Below are positions 8,212 through 16,114 of a stretch of DNA of 38,782 nucleotides, in pieces; positions within the stretch are counted from its first letter, which is position 1, and the number at the start of each line of letters is the position of its first letter. The notes beneath the pieces were generated by a model, which saw only the letters and a program-made list of their open reading frames with translations, did no database searches and was not told the origin of the DNA. The stretch is from Lachnospiraceae bacterium (GTDB lineage Bacteria; Bacillota; Clostridia; Lachnospirales; Lachnospiraceae): assembly GCA_022769665.1 (NCBI GenBank), contig JALEIR010000026.1, forward strand, positions 1 through 38,782, written 5' to 3'. The position numbers were made by a program, and so were the translations under genes.

Positions 8212-8715
8212 TTATCTCTGAAAACCCGGGTGATGCAAAGCTGGCGCAAGGAAGGCAGTTACCAGTCCGGTAAAGAAGCCGGTGATGATACCGCTTAAGA
8301 TCAGAAAGGGCAGATAAGTCAGTACACCGGGGGTTGCAGTCAGGAAAAAGGCAACCAGAAGCTGTCCCATATTGTGGGCAAGACCGCCTGCAGCACCGGT
8401 GAGAAAAGCCATTTTTTTGTGTAGTAATCTGCTGATTAGGAACATAACCAGTAAGCTGAAGACACCGCCTGCCAGACTGTAAGCCAGACTTAAAAGCTGA
8501 CCAAACAGCAGTGTTGACAAGAGAATACGGGCAGTCAACACGAGGGCAGCATCTTTCAAGGTGCCATATTGCAGCAGAATTAGCGTGATGATGTTTGCAA
8601 GCCCCAGCTTGATTCCCGGAATGGGAACAAGGGGAGGAATGGCGCTTTCCACTGCATAAATGCCCAGAGAAAGCGTGGTAAACAGAGCCAGGGTAGTCAG
8701 TTTTTTGATTGACAT
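8212..8715 (-). CDS. Gx transporter family membrane protein (formerly heptaprenyl diphosphate synthase component I)
   Basis: 167 residues with AAGGAG six bases before ATG 8715. It has five to six membrane segments and small-residue helices of the kind seen in ECF S-component-like proteins: 'IPGIKLGLANIITLILLQYG', 'GGLAHNMGQLLVAFF'. This family (PF07456) was first named for heptaprenyl diphosphate synthesis, but it usually sits beside NusG-domain-II and ApbE genes, as it does here. That suggests transport or flavin/redox work at the membrane. It is probably translated with 8729-9133, 13 bases upstream. Confidence 0.85.
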   Translation of the reverse strand: MSIKKLTTLALFTTLSLGIYAVESAIPPLVPIPGIKLGLANIITLILLQYGTLKDAALVLTARILLSTLLFGQLLSLAYSLAGGVFSLLVMFLISRLLHKKMAFLTGAAGGLAHNMGQLLVAFFLTATPGVLTYLPFLILSGIITGFFTGLVTAFLAPALHHPGFQR

Positions 8716-8728
8716 TTTATGCTCCTTA

Positions 8729-9133
8729 TCAATAGGTTATCATATCAACGGCTGAGGAATCTGTTTGTGACTGTTTGGCAGGCCGAAGCAGGATGACAAG
8801 TCGGTTGGGCAGACAGGTGATAGGAATCCGGGAATCGCTGATAAAGCCCTGGTGCACACAGAGCTTATCGGGACAGTCGGCAGAGAGAATGCCGATGCTG
8901 CCGGGGCGGACTTCCACTTGATTCTGACAGCCGGATGCTCCTGTGACGGTAAAGGTATAAGAAGCGTCTACGTCGTACAGAGGAATACTTGTAAGTAATG
9001 TCCCATCCTGGTAGATATCGGCGATGTAGCCCTCTGCTTGACTGTGGGGAAGCAGAATGTACAGCAGGCTGGCGAAAGCCAATAGGAATAAAAAAGCCCC
9101 AATCAGAGAGGCTGTCAGTTTTGTTCGATTCAT
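8729..9133 (-). CDS. NusG domain II-containing exported protein
   Basis: 134 residues. A single N-terminal membrane or signal segment (residues 9-30, LIGAFLFLLAFASLLYILL) precedes a small beta domain outside the membrane. The domain carries the usual Cys pattern of NusG_II proteins: CPDKLCVHQGFI near residue 87 and 'PITCLPNRLVI' near 105. It is not the transcription factor NusG; only the small domain is shared. It sits between the Gx transporter gene and, divergently, apbE, a common clostridial trio. Its biochemical role is not known. Confidence 0.85.
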   Translation of the reverse strand: MNRTKLTASLIGAFLFLLAFASLLYILLPHSQAEGYIADIYQDGTLLTSIPLYDVDASYTFTVTGASGCQNQVEVRPGSIGILSADCPDKLCVHQGFISDSRIPITCLPNRLVILLRPAKQSQTDSSAVDMITY

Positions 9134-9200
9134 AATCCCTCGTATATTCCTTCAGGTAATTATTTTTGTTTTTTTCAGTATAGCAAAAAGGATAGAGAAA

Positions 9201-10226
9201 ATGAAGAAATTTTTTTGTGTTGTCGCTGTATGTGCTGCAACAGTATTTTGCTGCGGCTGCGGGGAAAAGAGACCGGCTAAAATACAGAGTGTGGATACTG
9301 CCATGGGAACGGTAATACAGCAGAGTATCTATACCACGGACGAATTGAGTAACGGGGCAGAGGAGATACTTGATCTTCTGCGAGAACTGGAAGAACAGGA
9401 GCTTTCCAGAAGGATTGACACCTCTGAGATTTGGGCTGTCAATGCGTCGGCAGGAAATAAGGAAGGCTACATGCTCTCGCCGCAACTGGCGGAAGTCTTG
9501 GAGAAATGTCTGGATGTTTGGAAACAGTCGGAAGGGGCTTTTGACGTAACCATGGGGCCGGTGGTTAGCCTTTGGGATATTGACGGATGGGCTGCCGGAG
9601 AAAGAGAAGGAACCTTTGTGCTGCCTGAGGATGAACTGCTTCGGGATGCGCTGGAGCATTGCGGTAGTGAGAAGCTGCAGCTGAATGAGAGCCGGTTGTA
9701 TCTGCCGGAGGGAATGATGTTGGATTTGGGTGCTGTGGGAAAAGGAATTGCACTGGACAGAATTTTGGAATATTTGGAGAAAGATGAGAAGATAACGGGT
9801 GCAATTATTTCTGCAGGCGGCAGTGTGTTGACCTTTGGGGAAAAGCCGGACGGAAGTGACTGGAAGGTTAGTATTGCAAACCCGGCAGAACCCTCTGAGA
9901 GCATTGGTGTGTTGACTTTGGCGGGACAGTGGTGTATTTCCACTTCGGGAGATTATGAACGTTATGTGGAAGTTGACGGAGTCAGATATCATCATATCAT
10001 TAATCCGGCCACGGGGTATCCCGCAGACAGCGGGGTATCGGGAGTAACGGTGCTTACAAAGGACGGATTTTTGAGTGATGCACTGTCTACTGCCTGCTTT
10101 ATTTTGGGACCGGAAAAAGGGACGGTTCTTGCAGCACAGTACGGAGCCGAGGTACTCTTTGTGAATCGGGACGGCAGTATTCGGATGAGCGATGGCATGA
10201 GGAAGTACTTTCAGGGCGCAAAGTAA
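9201..10226 (+). CDS. apbE: FAD:protein FMN transferase (lipoprotein)
   Basis: 341 residues from ATG 9201; a longer frame upstream would run into the divergent gene and hides the signal peptide. The start MKKFFCVVAVCAATVF is a signal peptide ending at Cys20 (CCGC), a probable though imperfect lipobox. ApbE transfers FMN from FAD to Thr/Ser of exported flavoproteins. Motifs: 'AFDVTMGPVVSLWDIDGW', 'LDLGAVGKGIALDRIL', 'ISAGGSVLTFG', 'SGDYERYVEVDG' with 'HHIINPATGYP', and 'SDALSTACFI' (metal and FAD ligands). No target flavoprotein gene is in the window. It is divergent from the NusG_II gene with a 67-base gap. Confidence 0.94.
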   Translation: MKKFFCVVAVCAATVFCCGCGEKRPAKIQSVDTAMGTVIQQSIYTTDELSNGAEEILDLLRELEEQELSRRIDTSEIWAVNASAGNKEGYMLSPQLAEVLEKCLDVWKQSEGAFDVTMGPVVSLWDIDGWAAGEREGTFVLPEDELLRDALEHCGSEKLQLNESRLYLPEGMMLDLGAVGKGIALDRILEYLEKDEKITGAIISAGGSVLTFGEKPDGSDWKVSIANPAEPSESIGVLTLAGQWCISTSGDYERYVEVDGVRYHHIINPATGYPADSGVSGVTVLTKDGFLSDALSTACFILGPEKGTVLAAQYGAEVLFVNRDGSIRMSDGMRKYFQGAK

Positions 10227-10260
10227 CCCGGAAAGCAAGGGTATGAGAACAGCTTTTTAT

Positions 10261-10289
10261 TTGCAGGATATGGGATTTGGGTGTACAAT
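10261..10289 (+). promoter_or_regulatory. sigma-A-type promoter of the ArsR-family gene
   Basis: TTGCAG at 10261-10266 and TACAAT at 10284-10289 are exactly 17 bases apart and lie about 60 bases before the ATG at 10348. No clear metal-regulator palindrome was seen over it. Confidence 0.6.
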
Positions 10290-10347
10290 GAAAGAAGACA
10301 ATTGAGAGAAAAAAGATAACAGAGTTGACCGGGCAGGAGGAGTCAAA

Positions 10348-10701
10348 ATGGGGAAAACGGAAGAGAATACCTATATACATGTGGATGAAGAGACCTTGAA
10401 AATTATTGATGAAAAGATGCCTCCGGAGGAGGAACTACAGGATTTGGCAGAATTCTTTAAGGTTTTCGGAGATGCCACACGTCTGAAAATATTGTATGTA
10501 CTGCTCAGCTCGGAAATGTGTGTGTATGACATTGCTGCTGTATTGGGGATGTCCCAGTCAGCGATTTCCCATCAGCTCCGGGTACTGAAGCAGATGGACC
10601 TGGTAAAAAACCGTCGGGAAGGAAAGACCATTTTTTACTCTCTGGCAGATGACCATATCGTAACAATATTAAGCCAGGGATTGGACCATATTGAAGAATA
10701 A
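10348..10701 (+). CDS. SmtB/ArsR-family metal-sensing repressor
   Basis: 117 residues, ATG 10348 after GGAGGAG. The winged helix covers about residues 32-98 ('GDATRLKILYVLLSS', 'CVYDIAAVLGMSQSAISHQLRVL', 'REGKTIFYSL'). The last helix carries D101-x-H103-x10-H114-x2-E117, exactly the alpha-5 zinc site of SmtB/CzrA. In the alpha-3 stretch E56-M-C-V-Y-D61 one Cys remains. Such proteins leave DNA when zinc or cobalt is bound. No transporter gene is adjacent, so the target is unknown. Its end overlaps the convergent DUF5050 gene by 67 bases. Confidence 0.92.
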   Translation: MGKTEENTYIHVDEETLKIIDEKMPPEEELQDLAEFFKVFGDATRLKILYVLLSSEMCVYDIAAVLGMSQSAISHQLRVLKQMDLVKNRREGKTIFYSLADDHIVTILSQGLDHIEE

Positions 10702-11708
10702 AGCGGAGAGTCAATGGGGACAAAGGTACTGTAGCCTGTGCTCCCGAAGGGGGCGTGATACATGGTGGTATCGTTGCCGAATTGCTGAAAATAGACGTAA
10801 CGGGAAGTCATATTGATATGTGTAAAGTTACCCTCGGCAAGAACAGTGTTTTCCGAACCGTCAAGACGCATGAATTTCAGCTGAGGATTCTTTCCGCTTT
10901 TCTGGTAGTAGATATAGCCGTTTCCAACATTGAAGCAGTCTACGCGGTCGTTGGTCAGTATTTCTATTTCATTTCGTGATAGAGAGTAGCGACAGAGCCG
11001 GTAGTTCTCCGCTATATCCATGTAATAAATATAGTCGCCATCCAAAACCGGATAACAGAGATTTCCCCGCCAAAGCTCAGATGAGACATCGTTTGCGGTG
11101 TTCAGGGTGTAGAGGTAGTGGTTTTCCTGCGTACCGCTGTAATAAATCACTCCGTTACGAGCGCAGGCGGGATTGATGTTATAATCTGCCAGTTGTACGG
11201 TTTCGGACTTATCAATTTTGACTTTATAAAAAGATGCGCCGGGATTGGCAGCGGTAAGCAGGTACAGATAGTTGTCGACAAGCTGACCGGTTACAACGAC
11301 GTCTCTTGTAATTGCGGTGATGTCATTTCCATTTAATTTGCAACGGTCAAAGGATTTGATTCCCTCAATATGACCGAAGCCGGATTTTGAAGCAGCACCG
11401 GTTTGGAAGAAGTAAAGATATTTGCCTCCGGCAAGAATATTTCTGACCTTTAAATCGTTTAAACAACGGATGTCTGTTTCATCGGGATTCATGGCATACA
11501 GACAGCCGCCTACGGCTGCGTTGGAAAAATATACCGTACCGTCGTATTCGCAGAACAATCCGTCGTTATTCAGGTTCCCGGCTGTGTTGCCGACGGTTCC
11601 GGAAGGATTCATTGTTGTGTGACCGCTAAAGAAGAGCACCAGTGCCATTAGGGCAAGCAGCAGAATACAGGCGGTAATTATCAATATATTTTTAAAGCTC
11701 TTTTTCAT
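10635..11708 (-). CDS. DUF5050 membrane-anchored beta-propeller-like protein
   Basis: 357 residues with AAGGAG before ATG 11708. One N-terminal membrane segment (residues 8-28, ILIITACILLLALMALVLFF) is followed by an extracytoplasmic region. That region contains repeats of the form 'G..YLYF', 'DNYLYLL', 'NGVIYYSG', 'DGDYIYYMD', 'NGYIYYQKSG' and 'SRYVYFQQFG', typical of DUF5050 propellers. The spacing of about 40 residues suggests six or seven blades. A surface-exposed binding role is likely, but no ligand is known. The last 25 residues (after STFVPIDSPLYSS) look unlike a blade and lie in the overlap with the ArsR gene, so the frame may have been extended by mutation. Confidence 0.8.
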   Translation of the reverse strand: MKKSFKNILIITACILLLALMALVLFFSGHTTMNPSGTVGNTAGNLNNDGLFCEYDGTVYFSNAAVGGCLYAMNPDETDIRCLNDLKVRNILAGGKYLYFFQTGAASKSGFGHIEGIKSFDRCKLNGNDITAITRDVVVTGQLVDNYLYLLTAANPGASFYKVKIDKSETVQLADYNINPACARNGVIYYSGTQENHYLYTLNTANDVSSELWRGNLCYPVLDGDYIYYMDIAENYRLCRYSLSRNEIEILTNDRVDCFNVGNGYIYYQKSGKNPQLKFMRLDGSENTVLAEGNFTHINMTSRYVYFQQFGNDTTMYHAPFGSTGYSTFVPIDSPLYSSIWSNPWLNIVTIWSSARE

Positions 11709-11907
11709 CCCGGTTTCTCCTTAGGTGAGTTTACAGATTTACTCATTATTTACCTTCACTATACACCCCTTTTTACTTGCTATCAAGTTTGTTTTGGTAT
11801 AAGATAAACGTAATATAACAGCATGATAGTACTGAAGTTTACGAGTGCATATATGTCGCATATGATGAACTGTTATACAAAACATAAACAGATGAGGAGC
11901 GGAACAC

Positions 11908-13032
11908 ATGGATTTATTGGAATTAAGGCAGCAGATTGACGTAATTGACTCCCAGATTGTGGACTTATATGAGAAACGTATGGATGTGAGCCGTCAGGTG
12001 GCGGAATATAAGATAAGTACAGGAAAAAAGGTCTTTGACAAACAGAGGGAGGCAGAGAAGCTTGCCAAGGTGAAGTCATTGACACATAACGAATTTAACA
12101 GCCACGGTGTCGAAGAATTGTTTGAGCAGATTATGTCCATGAGCAGAAAACTGCAATACAGACTTTTAGCGGAGAACGGCAGTCTGGGAAAGCTGCCATT
12201 TATCGGCGTGGATGAGCTGGAGACGGAGCAGGCAAGAGTTGTATTTCAGGGGGCTGAAGGTGCGTATTCCCAGGCTGCAATGATGCAGTATTTCGGGGAT
12301 AAAGTACACAGTTTTCATGTGGACAGTTTTCGGGATGCCATGAGTGCAATCGATGAGGGCAGTGCAGATTTTGCAGTGCTTCCCATTGAAAACTCAACAG
12401 CCGGAATCGTTAACGAAATTTATGACCTGTTGCAGGAATATGAAAATTATATTGTTGGAGAACAGATTATCAAGATTGAACATTGTCTTCTGGGAGTACC
12501 GGGTACAAAGCTTTCGGATATCAGAACCGTGTATTCTCACCCTCAGTCTCTGATGCAGAGCGCAAAATATTTATCCAACCATGATTGGCAGCAAATCAGC
12601 ATGCAGAACAATGCCTTTGCAGCCAAGAAGGTGGCAGAGGACAATGACAGGACGCAGGCAGCAATTGCGGGAGAGTATGCGGCAAAGGTCTACGGATTGG
12701 AGGTATTGGATAAGGGAATCAACGATTCGGGAGTCAACTCCACCCGGTTTATTATCGTTACGAATCAAAAGATTTTCAGAAAGGACGCAAAGAAGGTCAG
12801 CATTTGTTTTGAAGTACCCCATGAGAGCGGTTCCCTTTATCATATGTTGTCCCATTTCATATACAACAATTTGAACATGACAAAAATTGAAAGCCGCCCC
12901 ATTGAGGACAGAGCCTGGGAATACCGCTTTTTTATCGACTTTGAAGGAAATCTGGCGGACAGCGCCGTGAAAAACGCTTTGAGAGGACTTCGGGATGAAG
13001 CACGCAATATGAAAATTTTGGGGAATTACTGA
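11908..13032 (+). CDS. pheA: bifunctional chorismate mutase / prephenate dehydratase
   Basis: 374 residues, ATG 11908 after GAGGAG. Residues 1-88 form the AroQ-type chorismate mutase (LELRQQIDVIDSQIVDLYEKR). Residues about 108-285 form the dehydratase (VVFQGAEGAYSQAAMMQYFG, 'LPIENSTAGIV', and the catalytic Thr-Arg-Phe in 'NSTRFIIV' near 277). Residues 295-374 are an ACT domain with the phenylalanine-binding ESRP near 327. It makes phenylpyruvate from chorismate in the cytoplasm and is expected to be feedback-inhibited by phenylalanine. The leader (11820-11907) shows no T-box or attenuator that I can recognise. Confidence 0.96.
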   Translation: MDLLELRQQIDVIDSQIVDLYEKRMDVSRQVAEYKISTGKKVFDKQREAEKLAKVKSLTHNEFNSHGVEELFEQIMSMSRKLQYRLLAENGSLGKLPFIGVDELETEQARVVFQGAEGAYSQAAMMQYFGDKVHSFHVDSFRDAMSAIDEGSADFAVLPIENSTAGIVNEIYDLLQEYENYIVGEQIIKIEHCLLGVPGTKLSDIRTVYSHPQSLMQSAKYLSNHDWQQISMQNNAFAAKKVAEDNDRTQAAIAGEYAAKVYGLEVLDKGINDSGVNSTRFIIVTNQKIFRKDAKKVSICFEVPHESGSLYHMLSHFIYNNLNMTKIESRPIEDRAWEYRFFIDFEGNLADSAVKNALRGLRDEARNMKILGNY

Positions 13033-13122
13033 TAAAGCGGGAAATGTGCCGGAAACGTGTGTAACTATATTAAGCACAGTCGATTTTGGAGGCAGATATT
13101 TAGTTAATACGGAGGAAATACG

Positions 13123-14451
13123 ATGCGTGAGCAAGAATTGATTGTATATCGCAATTTTGAAGATGGTGAACTGCTGTATGATATGGCTTGGCTGATGAGT
13201 CATTACGAGGACACAGCGGTAGGAAGGGAACAGAATCCGGAAAGGCCTTATACCCGTGAAGCAAAAGCAGCGCTCTTTTATGACTGCATCCACAGGCTGA
13301 TAGAACTTGCGGGAAATTACGGCTTTCACGGTAATCTGTGGCATTGTTATCTTGCCAATCTGTTGGTAAATAACGAAAACAGTTACAGCTGCGGCTGTGA
13401 GATTAAAGGAGAAATCGAGGGAACCATCAACGAGGCGGCGCTGCACGATATTGTCATTTTTAAGGAGTTCTACGATTTTGATTTTTCGGATATGGAAGAG
13501 AAGCTGCATGTGCCCGAATTTTCTCTGATTGAAGATTATAAGGCCAGCAGCAGAGAGAGCAAGGTGTACAATACCAGAATTTGTGCGAGGATTTGTGAAC
13601 TTGCGGAAAAATTCTGCATGGACCATACGCCGGAGGAAATGAAAGCTACCCTTACACAATTTTACAAGGAATACGGAGTGGGAAAATTCGGCCTGCACAA
13701 ATCCTTCCGCGTGGTACATGATGACGAGGGTGTACATATTGAGCCGATTCTGAATATCGCTCATGTAACACTGGATGATTTGGTAGGGTATGAGATTGCC
13801 AAAAAGAAGCTGACGGATAATACAGATGCGTTTGTTGCGGGGCGGAAGGCAAATAACTGCCTTTTGTTCGGCGATGCCGGAACGGGAAAATCTTCAAGTA
13901 TTAAAGCAATTGCCAATGAATACTACGAAAAGGGTTTGCGGATTATCGAAGTGTATAAGCACCAGTTTCAGGATCTGAACGAGGTCATCAGCCAGATTAA
14001 AAAGAGAAACTACAGATTCATTATTTACATGGACGATTTGAGCTTTGAAGACTTTGAAATTGAATATAAGTATCTGAAAGCTGTCATTGAGGGCGGCCTG
14101 GAGAAAAAGCCTGAAAATGTCCTGATATATGCGACTTCAAACCGCCGACATCTGATTCGGGAGAATTACAGGGACAAAGAGGAAATACGTGAAGACATGC
14201 ATACCGGGGATACGGTACAGGAGAAACTGTCGCTGGTGTATCGCTTTGGTGTGACAATTTACTTCGGTGCACCAAGCAACAAAGAATTTCAGGAGATTGT
14301 GCTGGCACTGGCGAAGCGTTACGGCATAGATATGCCCAAAGACGAACTGTTGGCGGAAGCCAACAAATGGGAGCTTTCCCACGGCGGCCTTTCCGGAAGA
14401 ACTGCCCAACAATTTGTCGATTATCTTCAAGGCATGCAAAGGGATATTTGA
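13123..14451 (+). CDS. DUF815-family AAA ATPase
   Basis: 442 residues, ATG 13123 after GGAGG. The N-terminal half (1-215) is of unknown fold and holds 'NENSYSCGCEIKGEI'. The C-terminal half is a DUF815 AAA domain: Walker A LLFGDAGTGKSSS near residue 248, and Walker B FIIYMDDLSFED near 300. These are followed by 'VLIYATSNRRHLIRENYRDK', the characteristic sensor region of this family. The family is widespread in clostridia, and its substrate is not established. It opens a run of five genes around polyphosphate metabolism, separated from ppx by a structured 100-base spacer. Confidence 0.88.
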   Translation: MREQELIVYRNFEDGELLYDMAWLMSHYEDTAVGREQNPERPYTREAKAALFYDCIHRLIELAGNYGFHGNLWHCYLANLLVNNENSYSCGCEIKGEIEGTINEAALHDIVIFKEFYDFDFSDMEEKLHVPEFSLIEDYKASSRESKVYNTRICARICELAEKFCMDHTPEEMKATLTQFYKEYGVGKFGLHKSFRVVHDDEGVHIEPILNIAHVTLDDLVGYEIAKKKLTDNTDAFVAGRKANNCLLFGDAGTGKSSSIKAIANEYYEKGLRIIEVYKHQFQDLNEVISQIKKRNYRFIIYMDDLSFEDFEIEYKYLKAVIEGGLEKKPENVLIYATSNRRHLIRENYRDKEEIREDMHTGDTVQEKLSLVYRFGVTIYFGAPSNKEFQEIVLALAKRYGIDMPKDELLAEANKWELSHGGLSGRTAQQFVDYLQGMQRDI

Positions 14452-14453
14452 GA

Positions 14454-14516
14454 CCGTGCGCGGGAGCTCGCTCACAGCGCACGGGAATCAAATAGACGTT
14501 TATAGGGCGCAAGCCC
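14454..14516 (+). ncRNA. GC-rich structured spacer between DUF815 and ppx
   Basis: CCGTGCGC (14454-14461) pairs perfectly with GCGCACGG (14477-14484). A second small hairpin GGGC-GCAA-GCCC (14505-14516) has a GNRA tetraloop. There is no T-run, and the ppx ribosome binding site (AAGGAG, about 14538) follows. It could be a dispersed palindromic intergenic repeat or an RNA processing or stability element between operon genes. I cannot identify the family. Confidence 0.45.
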
Positions 14517-14551
14517 GCAGCCCCGAAATTGCGAAGCAAGGAGAAAACAGT

Positions 14552-16096
14552 ATGAGTATTAAAACTTTTGCAGCCATTGACGTGGGAAGCTTTGAACTTA
14601 CCATGAAAATATTTGAATTCTCAGGAAAAAACAGCATGCGGGAGATAGACTGCATCAGCAGAAGGCTGGATTTAGGCAGTGATACTTATGCGCACGGTAA
14701 AATCAGTAATGAAAAGATGGATGAACTGTGCCGGACTTTAAAGGAATTCGGAGAAATCATGAAAACCTATAAGGTGGAGGCGTATAAAGCATACGGCACC
14801 AGTGCCATTCGTGAGACGGAAAACTTTGCTATCATTCAGGACCAGATTGAACAGCGTACAGGTATCAGAGTTGAAATCCTCAGTAACTCTGAGCAGCGTT
14901 TTCTGGATTATAAATCTGTAGCAGCCAAGGGTGAGAGCTTTCGCAGAATCATTGAGGACAAGACAGCGATTCTGGATATCGGCGGAGGCAGCATTCAGAT
15001 TTCTCTGTTTGACAATGATACCCTGGTTTCTACTCAGAATCTTCGTCTGGGCGTATTGAGAATTCAGGAGTACTTAAACCGCTTTGATGTGAGAAAATCA
15101 AGAATAGAGAATGTTATCGATGAGATGACAATGGCACAGCTGTCGAACTATAAAAAGCTATATCTCAAGGACAGAGAAATCCGAAATCTGATTGTTATAG
15201 ATGATTACATATCTCCCCTGGCAGTAAAACGCGCGGGGGGAGATTCCGGCAAGGCGGTAATCAGCGGAGAAACATTTGATAAATTTATGGAACAGCTGAG
15301 AAGCGGCAGTGCGGCACAAGTGGCAGTATCCATGGGAATACCGGAGGAAAAAGTGCCGTTAATGTTTATCAGCGCAGTGCTTACGGGGCACATCGCGGAC
15401 CTGATGGAAGTACAACAGATATGGATGCCGGGCGTATCTTTGTGCGACGGAATTGCGTACGAATATGCGGAAAAGATTAAGATGTTCCGTGGCGAGCATG
15501 ATTTTGAGAAGGACATTATTGCTTGTGCGGTCAATATCAGCAAGCGTTATATGGGCAGCCGGAAACGCTCAGAAACTCTGGAACATATTACAACAACCAT
15601 CTTTGACAGCATGAAGCGGGTTCACGGTTTGGGGAAAAGGGAATTGTTGTACTTACGGCTTGCTGCAATTTTACATGACTGCGGAAAATATATCAGTATG
15701 GTAAATATCGGAGAAACCTCCTATAACATCATCATGGCAACGGAAATCATCGGTTTGTCTCATACGGAGCGTGAAATTGTGGCAAATGTGGTACGATTTA
15801 ACCACAGCCGGTTTATTTACGATTGGCAGCAGGGAGGAAACGGAGGATTGGACCGGTCTGCTTATTTGACGGTTGCCAAGCTTACCGCAATTATAAGGCT
15901 GGCCAGTGGTCTGGACAGAAGCCATAAGCAAAAGTTGAAAGGACTGACGGCAGCGCTAAGGGACAATCAGTTGATTTTATCGGTGGATACCACAGAGGAT
16001 ATTACTCTGGAAAAAGGATTTTTTGAGGAGAAAGCTGAGTTTTTCCAAGAGGTTTTCAGTGTGGAACCGATTCTGAAACAGAAAAGAACATTTTAA
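14552..16096 (+). CDS. ppx: Ppx/GppA exopolyphosphatase-type phosphatase with HD domain
   Basis: 514 residues from ATG 14552 with AAGGAG 8 bases upstream; the longer in-frame start at 14414 would overlap the AAA gene. Residues 1-300 are the ASKHA phosphatase fold: FAAIDVGSFELTMKI, YGTSAIRETEN and the second phosphate loop AILDIGGGSIQISLF. The C-terminal part contains an HD motif, RLAAILHDCGKYIS, near residue 375. Family members remove terminal phosphate from polyphosphate or from pppGpp. The pairing with ppk1 directly downstream favours polyphosphate turnover. The initial motif has Phe-Glu where many members have Asn-Ser. Confidence 0.9.
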   Translation: MSIKTFAAIDVGSFELTMKIFEFSGKNSMREIDCISRRLDLGSDTYAHGKISNEKMDELCRTLKEFGEIMKTYKVEAYKAYGTSAIRETENFAIIQDQIEQRTGIRVEILSNSEQRFLDYKSVAAKGESFRRIIEDKTAILDIGGGSIQISLFDNDTLVSTQNLRLGVLRIQEYLNRFDVRKSRIENVIDEMTMAQLSNYKKLYLKDREIRNLIVIDDYISPLAVKRAGGDSGKAVISGETFDKFMEQLRSGSAAQVAVSMGIPEEKVPLMFISAVLTGHIADLMEVQQIWMPGVSLCDGIAYEYAEKIKMFRGEHDFEKDIIACAVNISKRYMGSRKRSETLEHITTTIFDSMKRVHGLGKRELLYLRLAAILHDCGKYISMVNIGETSYNIIMATEIIGLSHTEREIVANVVRFNHSRFIYDWQQGGNGGLDRSAYLTVAKLTAIIRLASGLDRSHKQKLKGLTAALRDNQLILSVDTTEDITLEKGFFEEKAEFFQEVFSVEPILKQKRTF

Positions 16097-16114
16097 ATGC
16101 CGGAAAGGTGTGTG

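Noticed and set aside
8865..10238. A 457-codon minus-strand frame over apbE and the NusG_II gene
   Set aside because: It lies opposite a complete apbE and shares sequence with the true NusG_II gene in the wrong frame.
11820..11907. A T-box or attenuator before pheA
   Set aside because: No Phe-codon leader peptide, specifier loop or terminator could be built in the 88-base leader.
12571..13764. A 397-codon minus-strand frame across pheA and the DUF815 gene
   Set aside because: It spans two well-supported plus-strand genes and their gap, has no ribosome binding site, and encodes nothing recognisable.
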